DNA of 64,000 nucleotides, taken from assembly GCF_019112545.1 (NCBI RefSeq), contig NW_025064920.1:276759-340758 (forward strand), in the 5' to 3' direction. Positions within the stretch are counted from its first letter, which is position 1. Each line of letters opens with the position of its first letter. The stretch is from Guyanagaster necrorhizus. Its lineage: Eukaryota; Basidiomycota; Agaricomycetes; Agaricales; Physalacriaceae. A model generated the notes under the pieces. That model had not been told where the DNA came from. It made no database searches and worked only from the letters and a program-made list of their open reading frames with translations. Shown in pieces: positions 11,805-24,659 of this stretch. Both the position numbers and the translations under genes were made by a program.

Positions 11805-14800
11805 TGAAGCACCAGTCCTCAAGTGCACATCTGACTATTAAGCAGATGCACAAGCTCTTGCAGCTCTAAGCAATGACACAGTATCTGAGATCATTGACAC
11901 TAGCACAAGCAACCACTTTACTGGCTATTGTGAATGATTTAGCAACTTTACAGCCATTAAGCCTATCCTTATCAAGATAGCAGACAGCCAAATATTCAGT
12001 GCAACAGATAAAGGAGATTATCCTATCCAGTTACCAATAGAACCAGACCAAAAGCCAACACCCATCACTCTCTATAATATCTACTACTCATTTAGCATGG
12101 CATTCATGCTCATATCAGTCAGCTGTCTAGATTGTAGTGGATACTTGCTCACCATCAAGAATAGTCATTGCACAATACAAAGCCCACAGCCCAAACATAA
12201 AACAATTGGCATAATACTAGTGACTAAAGGCCTATACCATATAACTGCCCCTATAGCACCCAAATCCATATCCAACACCTCCATCACTGCACTCTCTGAA
12301 TGTCTTGTAACTATGAAAAGGTTTTACAATCTCATGGGCCATCTAAGTGAAGCTATTCTCATCACAATGGTAAAATCTGAGTTAGTACATGGTATCCAGG
12401 TTGACATAGGAACCAAGGTTGGATTCTGTCAAGCATACGTTCAAGCCAAAGCCACCCAAAAGCTATTTCTAAAGATCAGTCTGAAAAACAAGACAGCAAA
12501 AGCATACAGTGATAAAGTCATGATAGACATCTGGGAACTTGCTGACACTGAGTCAATTAGTGGTCACAAGTATAGTAACACTTACCAGAACATCTCATCA
12601 TGAGAAGAAAAGGTCTATTTCATGAAGAAGTCTGAATTGTACTTATGCTATCAGAAGTATGAGCCTTGGGCAAAGATGCAATATAATGTAAAGAACATAT
12701 AGATATTTGGCTTAGACTGAGAGAGAGAATTCATGAGCAAGGAATTCAAACATCATCTTGACCTTGCTGGAACAGTTCATTATCTGACAGTCTATGACTC
12801 ATCTCAATCCAATGGAATGGCAGAGCATGGCAACTGCTCACATCTTGAAGGTGCTTGAGCAATGTTGATCTAAACAGAGCTGCCACCATATCTATGGGCA
12901 GAGGCCATCTCACACAAAGTATGACTAAAGAACAGAACAGCCCACAGCACATTAGAGGGAAATATCACTCCATATGAGAAGGCAACTCACTAGAAGCCTG
13001 ATCTCTCCCAGCTCCATGAATTTGAATGCATCATATGAGTTAAAAAGCTTAGGTGAGATAAGCTCCAACCTCAAGCATATGCTGGATGCTTTGTTGGACT
13101 CAATGAAGAATCCAAGGGTATTTGACTATACTGGCCTGGACAGAGAAGAGCTAGCATTGAAAGGGATGTCTACTTTGACAATAATAATAAGCCCAAAGAC
13201 ATCAAGATTAAGAGGGAGACAGTCACCAATCTCAATCCAGATGCTCCTGACTCAAGCTCCAAGCCCCACAAGCAAGCAAGCAAACTCACAGAACCCAAAA
13301 CTCCACTAGCTACATCTCATGAATGCTCACCATCACCACTTACACCACTTTCAGACACTCTCAGCCCTGCTCCACATGAATGACACATCTAAACCACAGA
13401 TAATGCTGAAAATCAAAAGAATCCTGAATCTCTCAGAAGAGACTATTATGCTAGAAGAAAGCCAGAAGGCTTTTATAATGATAACAGGCTATCAAAGCAA
13501 TCTGTGACTAAGCACATTCTTACTATTGAAGATGAAAGAAGCACTGAGTCTGAAGCAGAGCTCAAAGCCAAGGAGAAAGAGCAATTCACTGGCATACAAA
13601 TGTTCACATTTGCAACAAGCCATAGAGAGCCTGAAAGCCTACAGGAAGCACTGAAAGGAGACAAGGCAAGAGAATGGAAGCAAGCTGTAGGAGACAAGCT
13701 GAATAAAGTTGAAGCTCTGAGAACTTATGAAATAATTCTCAGGCCACTAAGTGCAAATGTGGCTAAATGCCAATACACTTTTAGAGCTAAAAGAGATGAA
13801 ATGAACAGAATCATACACTATAAAGCATGCCTCATACTCAAAGGCTTCTCTCAGATATACAGCATCAACTTCCATAAAACTTTCACTCCAGCTGTCTGAC
13901 TCACAACCCTCTGCATCCTACTATCTGTCACATCAAGCAAGGGCTCAGTGATCTAACAGGCTGATGTCAAAAATGCCTACCTGCAAGCAGAGCTCAAGAA
14001 AATCATCTATATGAAACTCTCTCCTATGTATAACATGTTTTAAACCATTCTCAAGCACTTGAAGGATAAGCAGCTAATATGCAAGCTCCTCAAACCACTC
14101 TATAGCAGCAGTCAGAATGCAAATGAGTGGTACAAGTTAAAAGGTGTCTTTGCACAGCTAAGGTACCAAGTATGCTAGTTAGATAAAGCTGTGTTCTGCA
14201 GATTTGTTAGCAACAAGTACACTATTGTCACTGCTGCTACTGATGACCTCACTATTATAGCAGACTCAGATAACTCTGCAACCCTCATCAAGAAGTAGTT
14301 AAGCAAGCACTTCAAAATGACCAATCTTGGCACTCTTTGCTGGCTACTCAGTATCAGCATAAAGTGTAATCTGACAGCATGGACCATCATGCTAGACCAG
14401 CAGAGATATATTGATGTGATAGTCAAGGATATGAGTCTAGAAGATGCCAGAACAGTCACAACACTACTTGAGTCTGGAGTCAATCTCAGCTATAACTCAT
14501 CTTCCATCTCAAAAACTGTCCTATTCTCATTTAAGCAGAGCCAATACCAAATAGCCATAGGTAAGCTAATGTATGCAATGCTCAGAACATGTCCTGACAT
14601 TGCATTCACAGTCACCACTCTCTCCTGCTACATGGATGAGCCAAATGATCCACTGGCATGCTACCATTTGTGTCTTCAAGTATCTAAAGGGGACAATCCA
14701 TCTTACACTTGTATTTGGTGGCAAAAACATGTCTCTGACTGGATACACAGATGCCAATTGAAGCTTGCAGACACACAGGTATTCAATTTCTGGCTATGCC

Positions 14801-15219
14801 TTCTTTGTCAGAATTGAGGCCATCTCATGAAGTTTTAAGAAGCAACCAATTATCATAGCATTTACAACAGAATCAGAGTATGTTGCAATGACTCACTCAT
14901 CAAAAGAGCTGCTCTAGATATGAAAGATATTCACAGAGCTTATCTGCTAGCTTATCAGCCCTACAACTCTCTTCTCAGACAACCAGAGTGCTATATGACT
15001 CACCAAAGACTCTATGTTCCATGCCAGAACTAAGCATATTGATATACAGTTCTATTTTATATGCCAGACAGTCAGCTTTAGACAAGCTGACCTCAAATAC
15101 TGTCTCACCAATGACATGATTGCTGACATCTTCATCAAGTCACTGGCCTGAGTCAAGCTGGAGAGATTTTGCACACTGTTAGGCCTTGCATAGGTCAAGT
15201 CATCAAGCTTGAGAGAAAG
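11805..15219 (+). pseudogene. pol: Ty1/copia pol, degenerate and 5'-truncated
   Basis: Copia domains appear in canonical order. They are a protease (DTSTSNHFTGY, near 11,894; the family has DTGASNHF), the integrase zinc region and core (LMGHLSEAI near 12,333; QSNGMAEH near 12,800) and the reverse transcriptase (ADVKNAYLQAEL near 13,960; TDDLTIIAD near 14,240, where YVDDL is usual). The RNase H end follows (KHIDIQFYFICQT near 15,030; ADIFIKSLA near 15,122). Stops and frameshifts interrupt it throughout. Gag and the 5' LTR are absent, probably because they lie on the other side of the inserted gypsy element, beyond the left edge of the window. Confidence 0.85.
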
Positions 15220-15489
15220 TGTTGAGAGTATGAGCTATGACTGCAGATACAGTCATATGGACTCCAAATTAGTTACCAGTTCTAGAAATTTTTACTGTTA
15301 GCATAGCCACACATCGTAGCAACTTACCACCTGCTAAAATATGAGTATATTACATCTATTTATACTGTACCTTACTGATCCATAGTAGATACATCTATTT
15401 TCTTGCTTTAGGCTAATCCTCATTGTCCTCATGTCACTGCACAGTCTTGCTGCTGTGTCCTCCCAGATTCTCAGGTCCACTGCTCAACA
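15220..15489 (+). repeat. 3' LTR of the copia element
   Basis: This 270-bp LTR starts TGTTGAG and ends CTCAACA, a perfect 7-bp terminal inverted repeat typical of copia LTRs. It lies directly downstream of the pol end and a purine-rich GAGAGAAAG tract. A TTTATACTG-type promoter word occurs near 15,361. Confidence 0.8.
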
Positions 15490-18400
15490 CCTTCTATCTT
15501 TCTCTTTCTAAATAATGTTTTTAGCCTATGCTATTCTGAAAAACAGTAGTATAATCAGATTTGCTAGTCTTATTGTGACCTTCACAATAAATAATCTGAA
15601 TTCACATCTGTGAAGCACTTCTTAAGATGATCTGTAGTACTATGTCATGATGATTCCTAGGATGGCCTCTGATCAGCACCAATTCAATCATTTTCCATGG
15701 ATCCCAGCAACACATAAGTGTCTATGGTAAGGCTGTACACCACTCATACCTTTCTTTTATGTGATTGCAACCCTCATAATCAGGCAAGGTAGTGAGAAGA
15801 TCTATAAATCAAATTCATGTCTCCAACCAAATGAAAGAAATGTGACAACTCCAGATCTATCTCAGGCTCCTGCAAACTGAGAACATATCTGTGGTGGGTG
15901 GTTATAATATTTGTCTTGGGCAGTATAGTATGAGCCAAGACTATATGTATGATTGTCTATAATGGGAGAAGTTCATATAGAGAGCAGATCAAATTCAATA
16001 TTGTCATTCACTTTGGACACAAGATCCTGAGTGAGAAGATCCCAGAGATCATCATAGCAGCAGAAAATGCTCTTCCACACTAATGAGCTCCATACAATTG
16101 AAATTGCCTATCTATCACCTAACTTGCAATCATAGATCAACTCTTATCAATTGCTAACTATAATAACTTGATAATCAGGTGACTCTATTCCTTCTTCTCC
16201 TTGGGGCAATGGATAATACAAGGCTACTATCACTGGAGTGTTCTAGATGTCATTCTTTAAAATATGTTATCAAAAAGTGTTTCACAAAACCATGAAATGC
16301 CAAAAAACAGAATTTAATGTCTGCAGCAATAATAAAGCTATTTGAATTATGCCCTGTAAATGATCTTAAATCAAGAAAGCTTTAAAAGTGACAGCAGGAT
16401 GCTGTGCCAGAGCACTCAGTAACATATCTGTATCTGTATGAAGAACATCAGCTTCAAGTTTTCTGAGTCTCAATTGAAATTATAGCAAAACAAGCTGCCA
16501 ATTGGTCTGCCATTTGAGAATAATCAAACCCCTTTTAAGAAGTATCATTATATTCAAGCTGTCTTCTACTCTCATGCCAATGCACATTGCAGACCAGAGA
16601 AAAGCTGTGTTTTTGAAGTAAGATCTCTGATTTATGATAAATACACACATTCAATTGCTATAGGCTCTAACTGTACATCTAAAGAAAACTATCTGAACAC
16701 CACTGTCATATCTCAGATTGTCCAAATGCACTTTTTGCACATTCATTTTCTTATGGATCTAATCAAGGAAACAGAACTTCCTCCTGGGAATTTCTTTAAT
16801 GAAAGTAACTCATACTATTTTTTCTCTTATTTTGGTAATTATCACATGTTTATTCAAAGCCTGATTCAATAGAATCTTCTACCCTATTATAGCCTGCAGT
16901 CTTGTTGCCTTTTATGAATATGATAAAGAGTGTCAGCTACTTGTAGATGACATCAGTGCCTTTTGCCTCAAGTGGTCTAAAATATAGTTTTATTATAGTC
17001 ATTATCTGAGGACTCATCTGTGAGCTATAGTTCTGATTTACTGTGCTGTGAGTCTCATCAATCACCCCAATTAAAATTTACTTAGTTCATCTTTGTCTGT
17101 CAGTTCAAAAGCATGATAGAAACATTGAAGACTGCTGTGGAGCTCTAAAAGTCTGCATCCAATTTGCAGATGCAAGAACAGAATATTATTAAATAAATAG
17201 CATTCTGTGACATTCTCTTCACCAGTTCTTTGACAGGCTTCAGGAGGCCTTTGTCAAACTCTTGATTATCTCACAGCTCTTAAATAACAATTGTTTCAGA
17301 TGGTGGATTAATAAAGAGATGCAACACAAGGTTGAAACAGCTCAGAAGATAGAGAACACCAGAGATTCTTGTGACTTTATAAACTAAGGTAACAATTGAC
17401 TCCTGCTTTATAGATATATAAGACCATTTAGAGAGTTCATAGTAAGTACTTATAGTAAGCCATATTGGAAGAAAAGTGTGAAACACCTGCTTATTGAGAT
17501 AGCAATCTCAAGTGAGTATGAGAATGTACTTGAAGATATTATATCAATCAGCAGCAGCTGATTTGGACTATGATCAGAACTTATATAGTAATTCATAGAA
17601 AATTCTTGAAGTAGTACAAGATGTATATAAAGTGCAATGTCTCTCTCTCTCTTGAGGCTAATTAATCCTCTGTATGCTACTCTCCTCTGTACTTGCAACA
17701 CTGCTGAGTCCATCAGTGAAGGGCTGTGAAGGCTATATATCTTATTTATGGTAGCCAAGAAATTTGGCAGAGAGAAGACATCTAAAGGATCTAGGATCTT
17801 TAAGATGGAGGGTCAGAGTTAGTGATGGTATCTGTATAAAGAAACTGGACATATAACAACAAGATACAACAGCAAGCCAGACAGGCCAGCTTGATTAATC
17901 AATCTTTACAGCAAAACATTGCATTAATGACTGATTTCACTCATGTTATCACAGTACAGAATGGGAGACACAGAAACAAAACTTTATAGAGATATCAACA
18001 TAGACTGGTGTGGGCAATTAATTCAAGAGCTGAGTTAAGGCCACAATTTCTGCTTCTTCAAAGAATTATTATCATAATCAATATTTGGGTGACATAAAAT
18101 CTTAAGATACACTAGATGCAAGGATACAAACAACTGTACTATGAAGCTTGAACCTCACTGCAATCTAAGCATTATTCCATTATTCTATCTACTTATTCAA
18201 GACTTTCTTACTCTGTGTCCTCTATAGAAAGCCATATTAGAAACATTAGGTCTGACCAAAAGCAGCCAGAACAATGTGTTTAGAGATCTAGAATGTCATA
18301 TTCTTTCATAGAGGCTATGCACAGAAGCTACTTACTCATTCAGAAGTGGATTGAAACTCCTGAGAATTTAATGCCTAGTGGAGGAAGCCAGAGGTCACTG

Positions 18401-21165
18401 GATTGTAATTGACATAAGAAAGCATTAGATCTAGCTGCTGAAAGTCAAGCTTGAGAATGAGTAGGCCAGAGAGTAGGTATAAATGGCCAAACTTAAGTCA
18501 AGACTGACTGTCCTCAATCAGGTACAAATGGAATGTGCAAGCTAGAGCATAGAGAATACATCTTTAGACAAAACAGATGAGGATAGATAGAACTTTTGAA
18601 ATCACTGATTTCTTTATCATCACAAGAGAATCAGTCTTTTATCTGTCACATCTGGAAAATAGGATGTAGTACACAAGTTAGATTAAAGAATATGTGGTAG
18701 ACAGAAAAGAACATGCATCAACTTGAACCAGATTTTCTTTGGTACTGCCTACTATCTTCTAGAATCTTGTTGGTCCTATTTAATATTTTCTAGTGATGAT
18801 TGCTAGGCAATAGAAAAGACTGAAAATGCTTGAGAGAGAATAACTGGATCTTGAGAGACTTTGAATGATCACAGAGTATGGTGAAGAGTAAGAATGGTAC
18901 TTTGAAATGGTGCTCACCAGTATATAGACCAACTAGTTGCTTGTGGTCTGGCACATGTGATTGATTCTTGAAGCTTGACTAGTGACTTTTTGTCCAATTG
19001 TTGGTATCCAGCCTTACTCTGGATCCTTCATCATTGGCTTGAGAAATTGTCTCTCTGAGTTTCATAGAGATAGCATGTGATTCTTTTCCAGCTGCTCATC
19101 TCTCTGAATATATGACATGATAGTCAATCACTGACAAAGGTCTACTGATCAACATTTGAATTTTTGCCTCAAATTTTCTCTTTCATGCTCAAAGGTCTAA
19201 AGCTCAGCAAGAGAATATGTTGATTGTGTGCATGACTGGCCTGGCATGCCAGCATGGATGTGGACAATAGATATTCATTTCTGTGATGTTTGAATTATTC
19301 TTTTCTGGTTAGCTTACTCTGAATCCAGTTCATTACTGTCTCCATAAGTGATGTTCAAATCATTCTTCTCAGTCCAGCTTGTTTTTAATCCAGTATTTTA
19401 CAATCTCCACATATGAAGAATGAAAGGTTTTTCTTTCTCAGAGGTATAGAAACAATATGTCAGATGAACACAGCAGATATAGGAAGGTGTAAATATCTGG
19501 CTGGATATCATTTAATCATATTGCAATATCCAAGTGCCCTCTTGTATTTTGTGATTTTTATAGGACCAGATTCTGCTGCTTCATATGCCATGTCAATCCT
19601 ATGCTTGCTTGGTGCTTGCCTTTTGTCTTTGTGTTTGCAGTTCTGTGGTTGCAGGTTTGTGGTTTTGATGAAAGAGCATGGTTTCTGAATCTTCAACTAT
19701 GATTATGTTTGGACAGACAAGATGCCTTCATATTACTCTATACTGTAACTCCTTGCCTGGTTAGTTATGCTTACTTAGAGCTGATGTTTCAATGTGTCTG
19801 TTCTATTCCATTGCTCAAATGTTCTTGTTCTATCACTCTATATTTTTGTTCCTTATGCTTGTTACTCTCTTGTTTTATGGTTGTGCTACCTATTGTTTCC
19901 TTTCTGCGATAGTTCATGCATGTCTCCATATAACTCACCTTATACAATGACTACCATCACTACAAAACAAAATGCATTACTATGAATGTTGTCATGAAAT
20001 ATTTCACAGGAACTGAGATTTGCTTAGTATCATAGTGGATATCTACCAGGCATTTCTTTATATTTGGGTAAGGCAAATTGTTCTTTTCTTGTGTTACAGA
20101 AACTCACCATTATAAAGAGAGTATGGTTACAAAGCATAAATTTGAGTCAGCAGCAGACTACAGTAAACTGTTGGAAGGTCAACAACTTCTAATTTTAAAG
20201 AAAGCTGTCAGGGATACATGGATAAAGATGTGTGTGTTAATTTTTTTTTCTTTTCTCTCTCAACCTCATGGCTAAAGCTCATCATATCTAGCCCTCATTT
20301 GGACAATAATCTCAATCTACCATGCAGGCATTGACACCCATAATCCATCAGCTATGATATTGGTTGAGCAGATACTTGAAAAGGTCATACAGGAATCCAA
20401 TGGGCACTCTACAACCAAAATGGAGCACTATGAATGCAGTCTGGCACCCTATACCAAACAACTGGGCTAAAAGGGAACATCATAACAGAGAGATTATTAG
20501 GATGGGCTGGTATCAATGGCATTGATTTTCACACCATGTGGAAGTCACTGAGAAGAGAGGAAATAATTTTATGGAATGTTTGTTCAGCCCTGTCTATGAC
20601 CATCTTGTCAGTGATGACAGGTATACTGCAAGATGACATTCTGCCATGCCAAGTGGGGTGAATCCTCAACTAATGGACCACTCTGCTCATTTGGCTTCCT
20701 CTCAACTGCTATACAGCTCATCCTCTGAATCACATCTCCTTTGCCTCTGGCATGCTCACCACTTTGTCTATGCTACCTTGCACCCTCTAATACTTGCTGC
20801 CTACTCCACCATGTGCCAGCTCTATGAGAATAAATGTAGTGTGTGATAGTGTGAAAGTCAGTGGTCCCTCCTGATCCTGCTCTTTCTCCAATGACTCTCA
20901 TCAAATTAGAGTTGGAATGTAGCAAGCCAAGATGTTTAGGAAGGTATACATGATAGAAAAGTTGCATACCAATGTCATTACCAAGTGTTCATGCTGGTAC
21001 CATAAGTTATAACATTACTGAGGGAAAAGCCAGTATAGGCTGTTTGTCACAAGCCATTAATGATTAATAAGTCAATCTCTACCTTCAAATGGGCATGTGT
21101 CCTTTTCATTTGATGGTCTGCCACCCAAGTCTCATAACCAACACAGTAGCAATTGAGTTGGAGAA
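15490..21165. other. Unidentified CpG-depleted sequence, probably old transposon
   Basis: This stretch has the same extreme CpG depletion as the retrotransposons to its left. Short open stretches exist on both strands (17,280-17,758 minus; 19,413-19,688, 20,078-20,275 and 20,434-20,661 plus), but I recognise no transposase, reverse transcriptase or host protein. The composition and the neighbours suggest a mutated mobile element or several. Nothing in it supports a live gene. Confidence 0.5.
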
Positions 21166-21418
21166 AATCGAGTCTCGGCCAACGTTGGCTGCTGTTTGCT
21201 CTGTATGGGGACCACCCGAATGACAGGTGTATCTCAGATATTGCTTATCTCCTTATTTTGAACCCTGAATTTCATTGTTAAAATGTAAGTTTATACAGAA
21301 AGTGGAGGTGCCCATGACATTGAGCCTATTGTACCAGCAGTAGGAGACAAAATATAGTCTTTGCCTAGCATTTTAAGGCATTCTGTTATTGAATAAAAGG
21401 TAAAGCAATTTAGGTATG

Positions 21419-21500
21419 ATGTGGGCCTTTTCGCACAATCGTATATATATGCGTACTTGCACATTATCAACCTCGGTTCGAATCCGAGGGGGTCAGTGAC
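21419..21500 (+). repeat. tRNA-like B-box/T-arm motif (possible SINE remnant)
   Basis: The sequence CCTCGGTTCGAATCCGAGG near 21,470 is a perfect tRNA T-arm: a 5-bp stem, a TTCGAAT loop and a canonical pol III B box. The upstream words TTTCGCACAATCG are shared with a second copy near 24,110. No matching acceptor stem or convincing anticodon arm is present, so this is not a tRNA gene. It is more likely a tRNA-derived short repeat. Confidence 0.4.
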
Positions 21501-21699
21501 TCCCCAATCCTCTTTTCCTTTTGCTGAACATTGAGATATGTACATTGGAAATTGGAAGTTAGAACTTTGAAGCAATATTTAATAAAGGAGACCTAAGTTT
21601 TCAGTGCTTCACTCACTTCAGCTTCGGGCACGTGCAGCGCAGATTTCTACTACGTTACTCTGTCTTGCCACCTCTTTTCTCGATGTCATTCAACATGGA

Positions 21700-22050
21700 C
21701 AACGAGTCGCCACAAAGTGCTACGTCCGTATCAATGCCATGGCCATTTTCTGAAGATTTCTCTCTGCCCGGGCGATGCCATCCTGTTGCTGGCAGCTAGC
21801 GGATGAGGTACGCGCACGTTCTGTCACCGATGTCATCTCGAGCCGATGAATCGATGTTGCAAATACTGGTCTGAACCTTGAAATTCTACCATACCAAAGT
21901 GTCTACATCCGACGTCAAGGCTCTCACCAAATGGGTTGGCACGGCTGCTCGACAACGATGGCTCTCTACCTCTCCAGATCAAATGTAGCGCCGACCCTCT
22001 CTTGTGTCTGTGCTCATCCCACAGAGATGACGAGCGTCCAATCTGACTTC
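21700..22050 (+). pseudogene. Gene-like remnant with GST-like fragment (copy 1)
   Basis: The stretch starts with an ORF reading MSFNMDNESPQSATS (ATG near 21,704) that breaks after about 38 codons. The counterpart at 46,849 stays open longer. At about 21,865-21,960 the DNA resembles the start of GST exon 2 (CTGAACC..AAATTCTACCATACC then GACGTCAAGGCTCTCACCAAA), matching the part of the intact GST that encodes LNLKSLPYRTVY...DVEALAK. I read it as a fragment of a decayed GST relative. Confidence 0.4.
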
Positions 22051-22799
22051 TCAAAGCAGTAATTGAAGCCTTGATGACCTCCAGCCATTCTCCTTCACAA
22101 CGTAGCCATCAAGATGAATGACACGATGGTCTTGTAGGACAAGGGATGGAGGTTCCGGGAGGTGAACAATTTGAAGGAAGCAGGAACGAGTGAGTCACCT
22201 TTTTGTCCTCACAGGCGACGAATCTCATAGCAAATGCAGGTACAAAATAATCGCAAGCAGAACCTTCGCAACAGCCCATCACCTTCTCGCCATTATTGAC
22301 GACTACCATGATAGACCTGCCGACTTAGAAACGACAAGGAACGCATCGACGTTGCCTCTTGCTGTCGAGAAAGGACAGTCCGCCCACAGAGCCTTTTCGT
22401 CAGTGGCTACAAGCATACTGGACTGTTTTGCCATGGCAGTGTCCCTATTATCAAAAGACGCCTCGGATCGTTTCGCCTGCTTCTTTGCCATGGTTTTCGT
22501 TCGCCTTCTCTGTGTTCATTCACTTGACACCTCGCCTGTGCACTGTCTTTCTCAGGATCGATGTACCATCTAACGCTAGGTCAGCATGTGTGCAAGTCGA
22601 GGAAATAAAGTCACTCTCTGCTATCCTAATGATCCTCGGCGACTTGGACAGAGTGTATCCAGCCACGAGTCCAGGACCTAGCGGTTGTGGAGAAAGTCGC
22701 GTAGCTCGTTTGGCACAGATTCCTTAATAGTGGTATGGGAAAAGGTGCGCGTTCTGCCATTTTTTTTGTGTCCCACCATCTGAGCGTGCAAACAGAAAC

Positions 22800-24080
22800 C
22801 GTCCGTTCGCAAATGGCCGTATCAGTCACTGTCGAATGTGATCTTATGCATGTTGTTTGCACTGACAAGGCTACCAATCATATGGACCAACGCCCACAAG
22901 TTGGACATTCTGTTCAATGGCTATCCTTTCCTGCTCGATGATATCGATCTTGAACAGCGCACGCGACATGCATACCGACTCCCATCACGATGGTTTGCTG
23001 AATCTTCTCTATCACCCAGAAGGAGACGACGGATCGCCCGTATCAGAGATCAAATTCGTCTCGGGGCGCCAGCACAAGTGGCTTCTGAATGTTTCGAAGC
23101 TAATTTGGTCAGTGCTGACCATCTGGGATATCACGGGTACGCAAATGTGCTCGGAATGGTCGCCAAAGGGGCGATATTCACAGGAGTTAAGCTGAACGAT
23201 GATCCAGACTCTGAAGCCAGTGTGGTGGTTTCATTGTGAGTGCCTATCGGTCTGCTAAACGACTGCTAATGTCTACAGATCACAGAAATTCGTCCTTCTG
23301 CACTTGGACGACACTGGGATGCAACAGGAAATCAGGTCTATCGACATTGACCTCCGGCCCGTCAACCTTACGGTGGACGTGCTAGCTCTTGCAGACGACA
23401 CCTCCGTACGCTCATCCCACAACTGGAAGACAGGCGAGCAAACGTACCTTGACACGCCGCCTGACCATTGTATATCCAAATCGTGCTCACCCCGTCCGCT
23501 GTCCTCGTAGTGCCTGCCCGATCCATCACTTTCTACTCATTCCCATCTTCCGCTCCTCTCTCTTCACACTCCATTCGGCGCCAGCGCAACCATCACCTCC
23601 ATTCTCATCTGCTCTGGGAAAAGCTCTTCCGCTTCCAGAATCACTCATTTGCCATGAAGGACGTAAATACTTCGATCGATTTGAAGAGGGGATGCTATGT
23701 TATAGACTCAGGATATAGCATTGACGACGCAACAGCGATGATGTGCAAATCAGCGAAACAATCGCGTACGGTAGACTGGCGACCGTGGCGCGTCTCTCCA
23801 GTGGACCTTTGACGGCCACCCTTTCGAAGTCCAGACAGTAACGGGTCTACGTGTAGAGGGAGTAGGGCACAAATCCATGATGAGATCACAGCTTGCCTTG
23901 TTGTAACGGGTTTATCAGCAGTGGAGGCTGAATGCTGCGGTCGAGTTTGTCAATTCCCGTGCAAACAACATCAGGATCGTACGTTTCGGGGTTCGTTACT
24001 TGGTGAGCAATACCGGCATCTATACTTGGGATTCCGTCCCTTATTCCACTACTATCAGAACACTTGAAGGAAATCCGTCA
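22800..24080 (+). pseudogene. Decayed F-box/WD-like protein gene (copy 1)
   Basis: This is the duplicate of the better-preserved copy at 48,290-49,612. Recognisable blocks are LDDIDLEQRTRHAYR (near 22,937), EIKFVSGRQHKWLL followed by TIWDITG (near 23,045-23,140), and NWKTGEQTYLDTP after an intron GTGAGT...CTACAG (23,237-23,279). Agaricomycete F-box proteins with a degenerate WD-type C-terminal half often carry such blocks; that assignment is from memory of the family and tentative. Relative to copy 2 there is a frame change near 23,165 and a 5' deletion. No complete ORF remains. Confidence 0.5.
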
Positions 24081-24104
24081 TCTTGCTCGTCTGTATCAGA
24101 GGCT

Positions 24105-24176
24105 CTTTCGCGCAATCGCTTCCTTACCGCGTGTAGTGGACAATCTCGGTTCGATTCCGAGGAGGGTCATTACTTT
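24105..24176 (+). repeat. tRNA-like B-box motif (copy)
   Basis: This copy has the T-arm sequence CTCGGTTCGATTCCGAG near 24,148, with the upstream TCTTTCGCGCAATCG words shared with 21,430. It is duplicated at 49,637-49,708. Without an acceptor stem it is not a functional tRNA gene. Confidence 0.4.
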
Positions 24177-24659
24177 GGACGTGCGGACTACATTATTCTG
24201 TTCTCGACCATGCCGCTTTATTTTCTTTGGATTATTTTGCTGGCGGGATGCGCTTGCGTTTATGCTTCCATCTAATCTGATCTCACCTTTTACTGGGGCT
24301 TTGATGAGTCGAGCGTCTGGAGCAGATACAAGGTGCGTCATCTTTACCTCTGGGAGCAGCGATTATCATAGATAGCATATAGATACCATACACCACACTG
24401 GGCCGCACATCATCTAGAAGTGTTCATACATAAGCGCAATAGATTCTTCTCGCCTCATGCATATAGGCAGTTGGCATAGTGAACACAAGCAAAATCTGGA
24501 ACGGAAAGGTTCTTCACTAGTATCGAGATGACTTTTATTTCGATGTAATGAGGGAGTTGCTGAAGAGGAGTATGGCCGATCCTTTCCGTACTGCGTACTG
24601 CGGACTAAACTCCCATGCAAAGTTGGGAGGCACATCCGGTTCGTTCACAGGACAATGCA

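Larger units (their letters stand above)
1..21165. other. CpG-depleted, retrotransposon-filled block
   Basis: By eye I find only about a dozen CG dinucleotides in this 21 kb (for example near 52, 1309, 2096, 9303, 9930, 10601, 12437, 15314 and 19908). Sequence right of about 21,165 has CG at an ordinary frequency. TG and CA are correspondingly abundant. The block coincides with identifiable LTR retrotransposons over its first 15.5 kb. Loss of CpG to TpG/CpA is the expected footprint of cytosine methylation followed by deamination, or of a RIP-like process acting at CpG. Which of these applies is inference. Confidence 0.9.

Noticed and set aside
17280..17758. Minus-strand open stretches as a possible LINE or other transposon protein
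   Set aside because: Translation gave no reverse transcriptase, endonuclease or transposase motif that I could name.
21419..21500. A tRNA gene
   Set aside because: The T-arm is perfect, but no acceptor stem, D-arm or anticodon arm can be placed at the right distance.
24096..24341. Minus-strand ORF containing LGIEPRLSTT (and the twin at 49,628-49,873)
   Set aside because: LGIEPRL is the well-known false translation of a tRNA-type B box on the opposite strand; there is no gene support.
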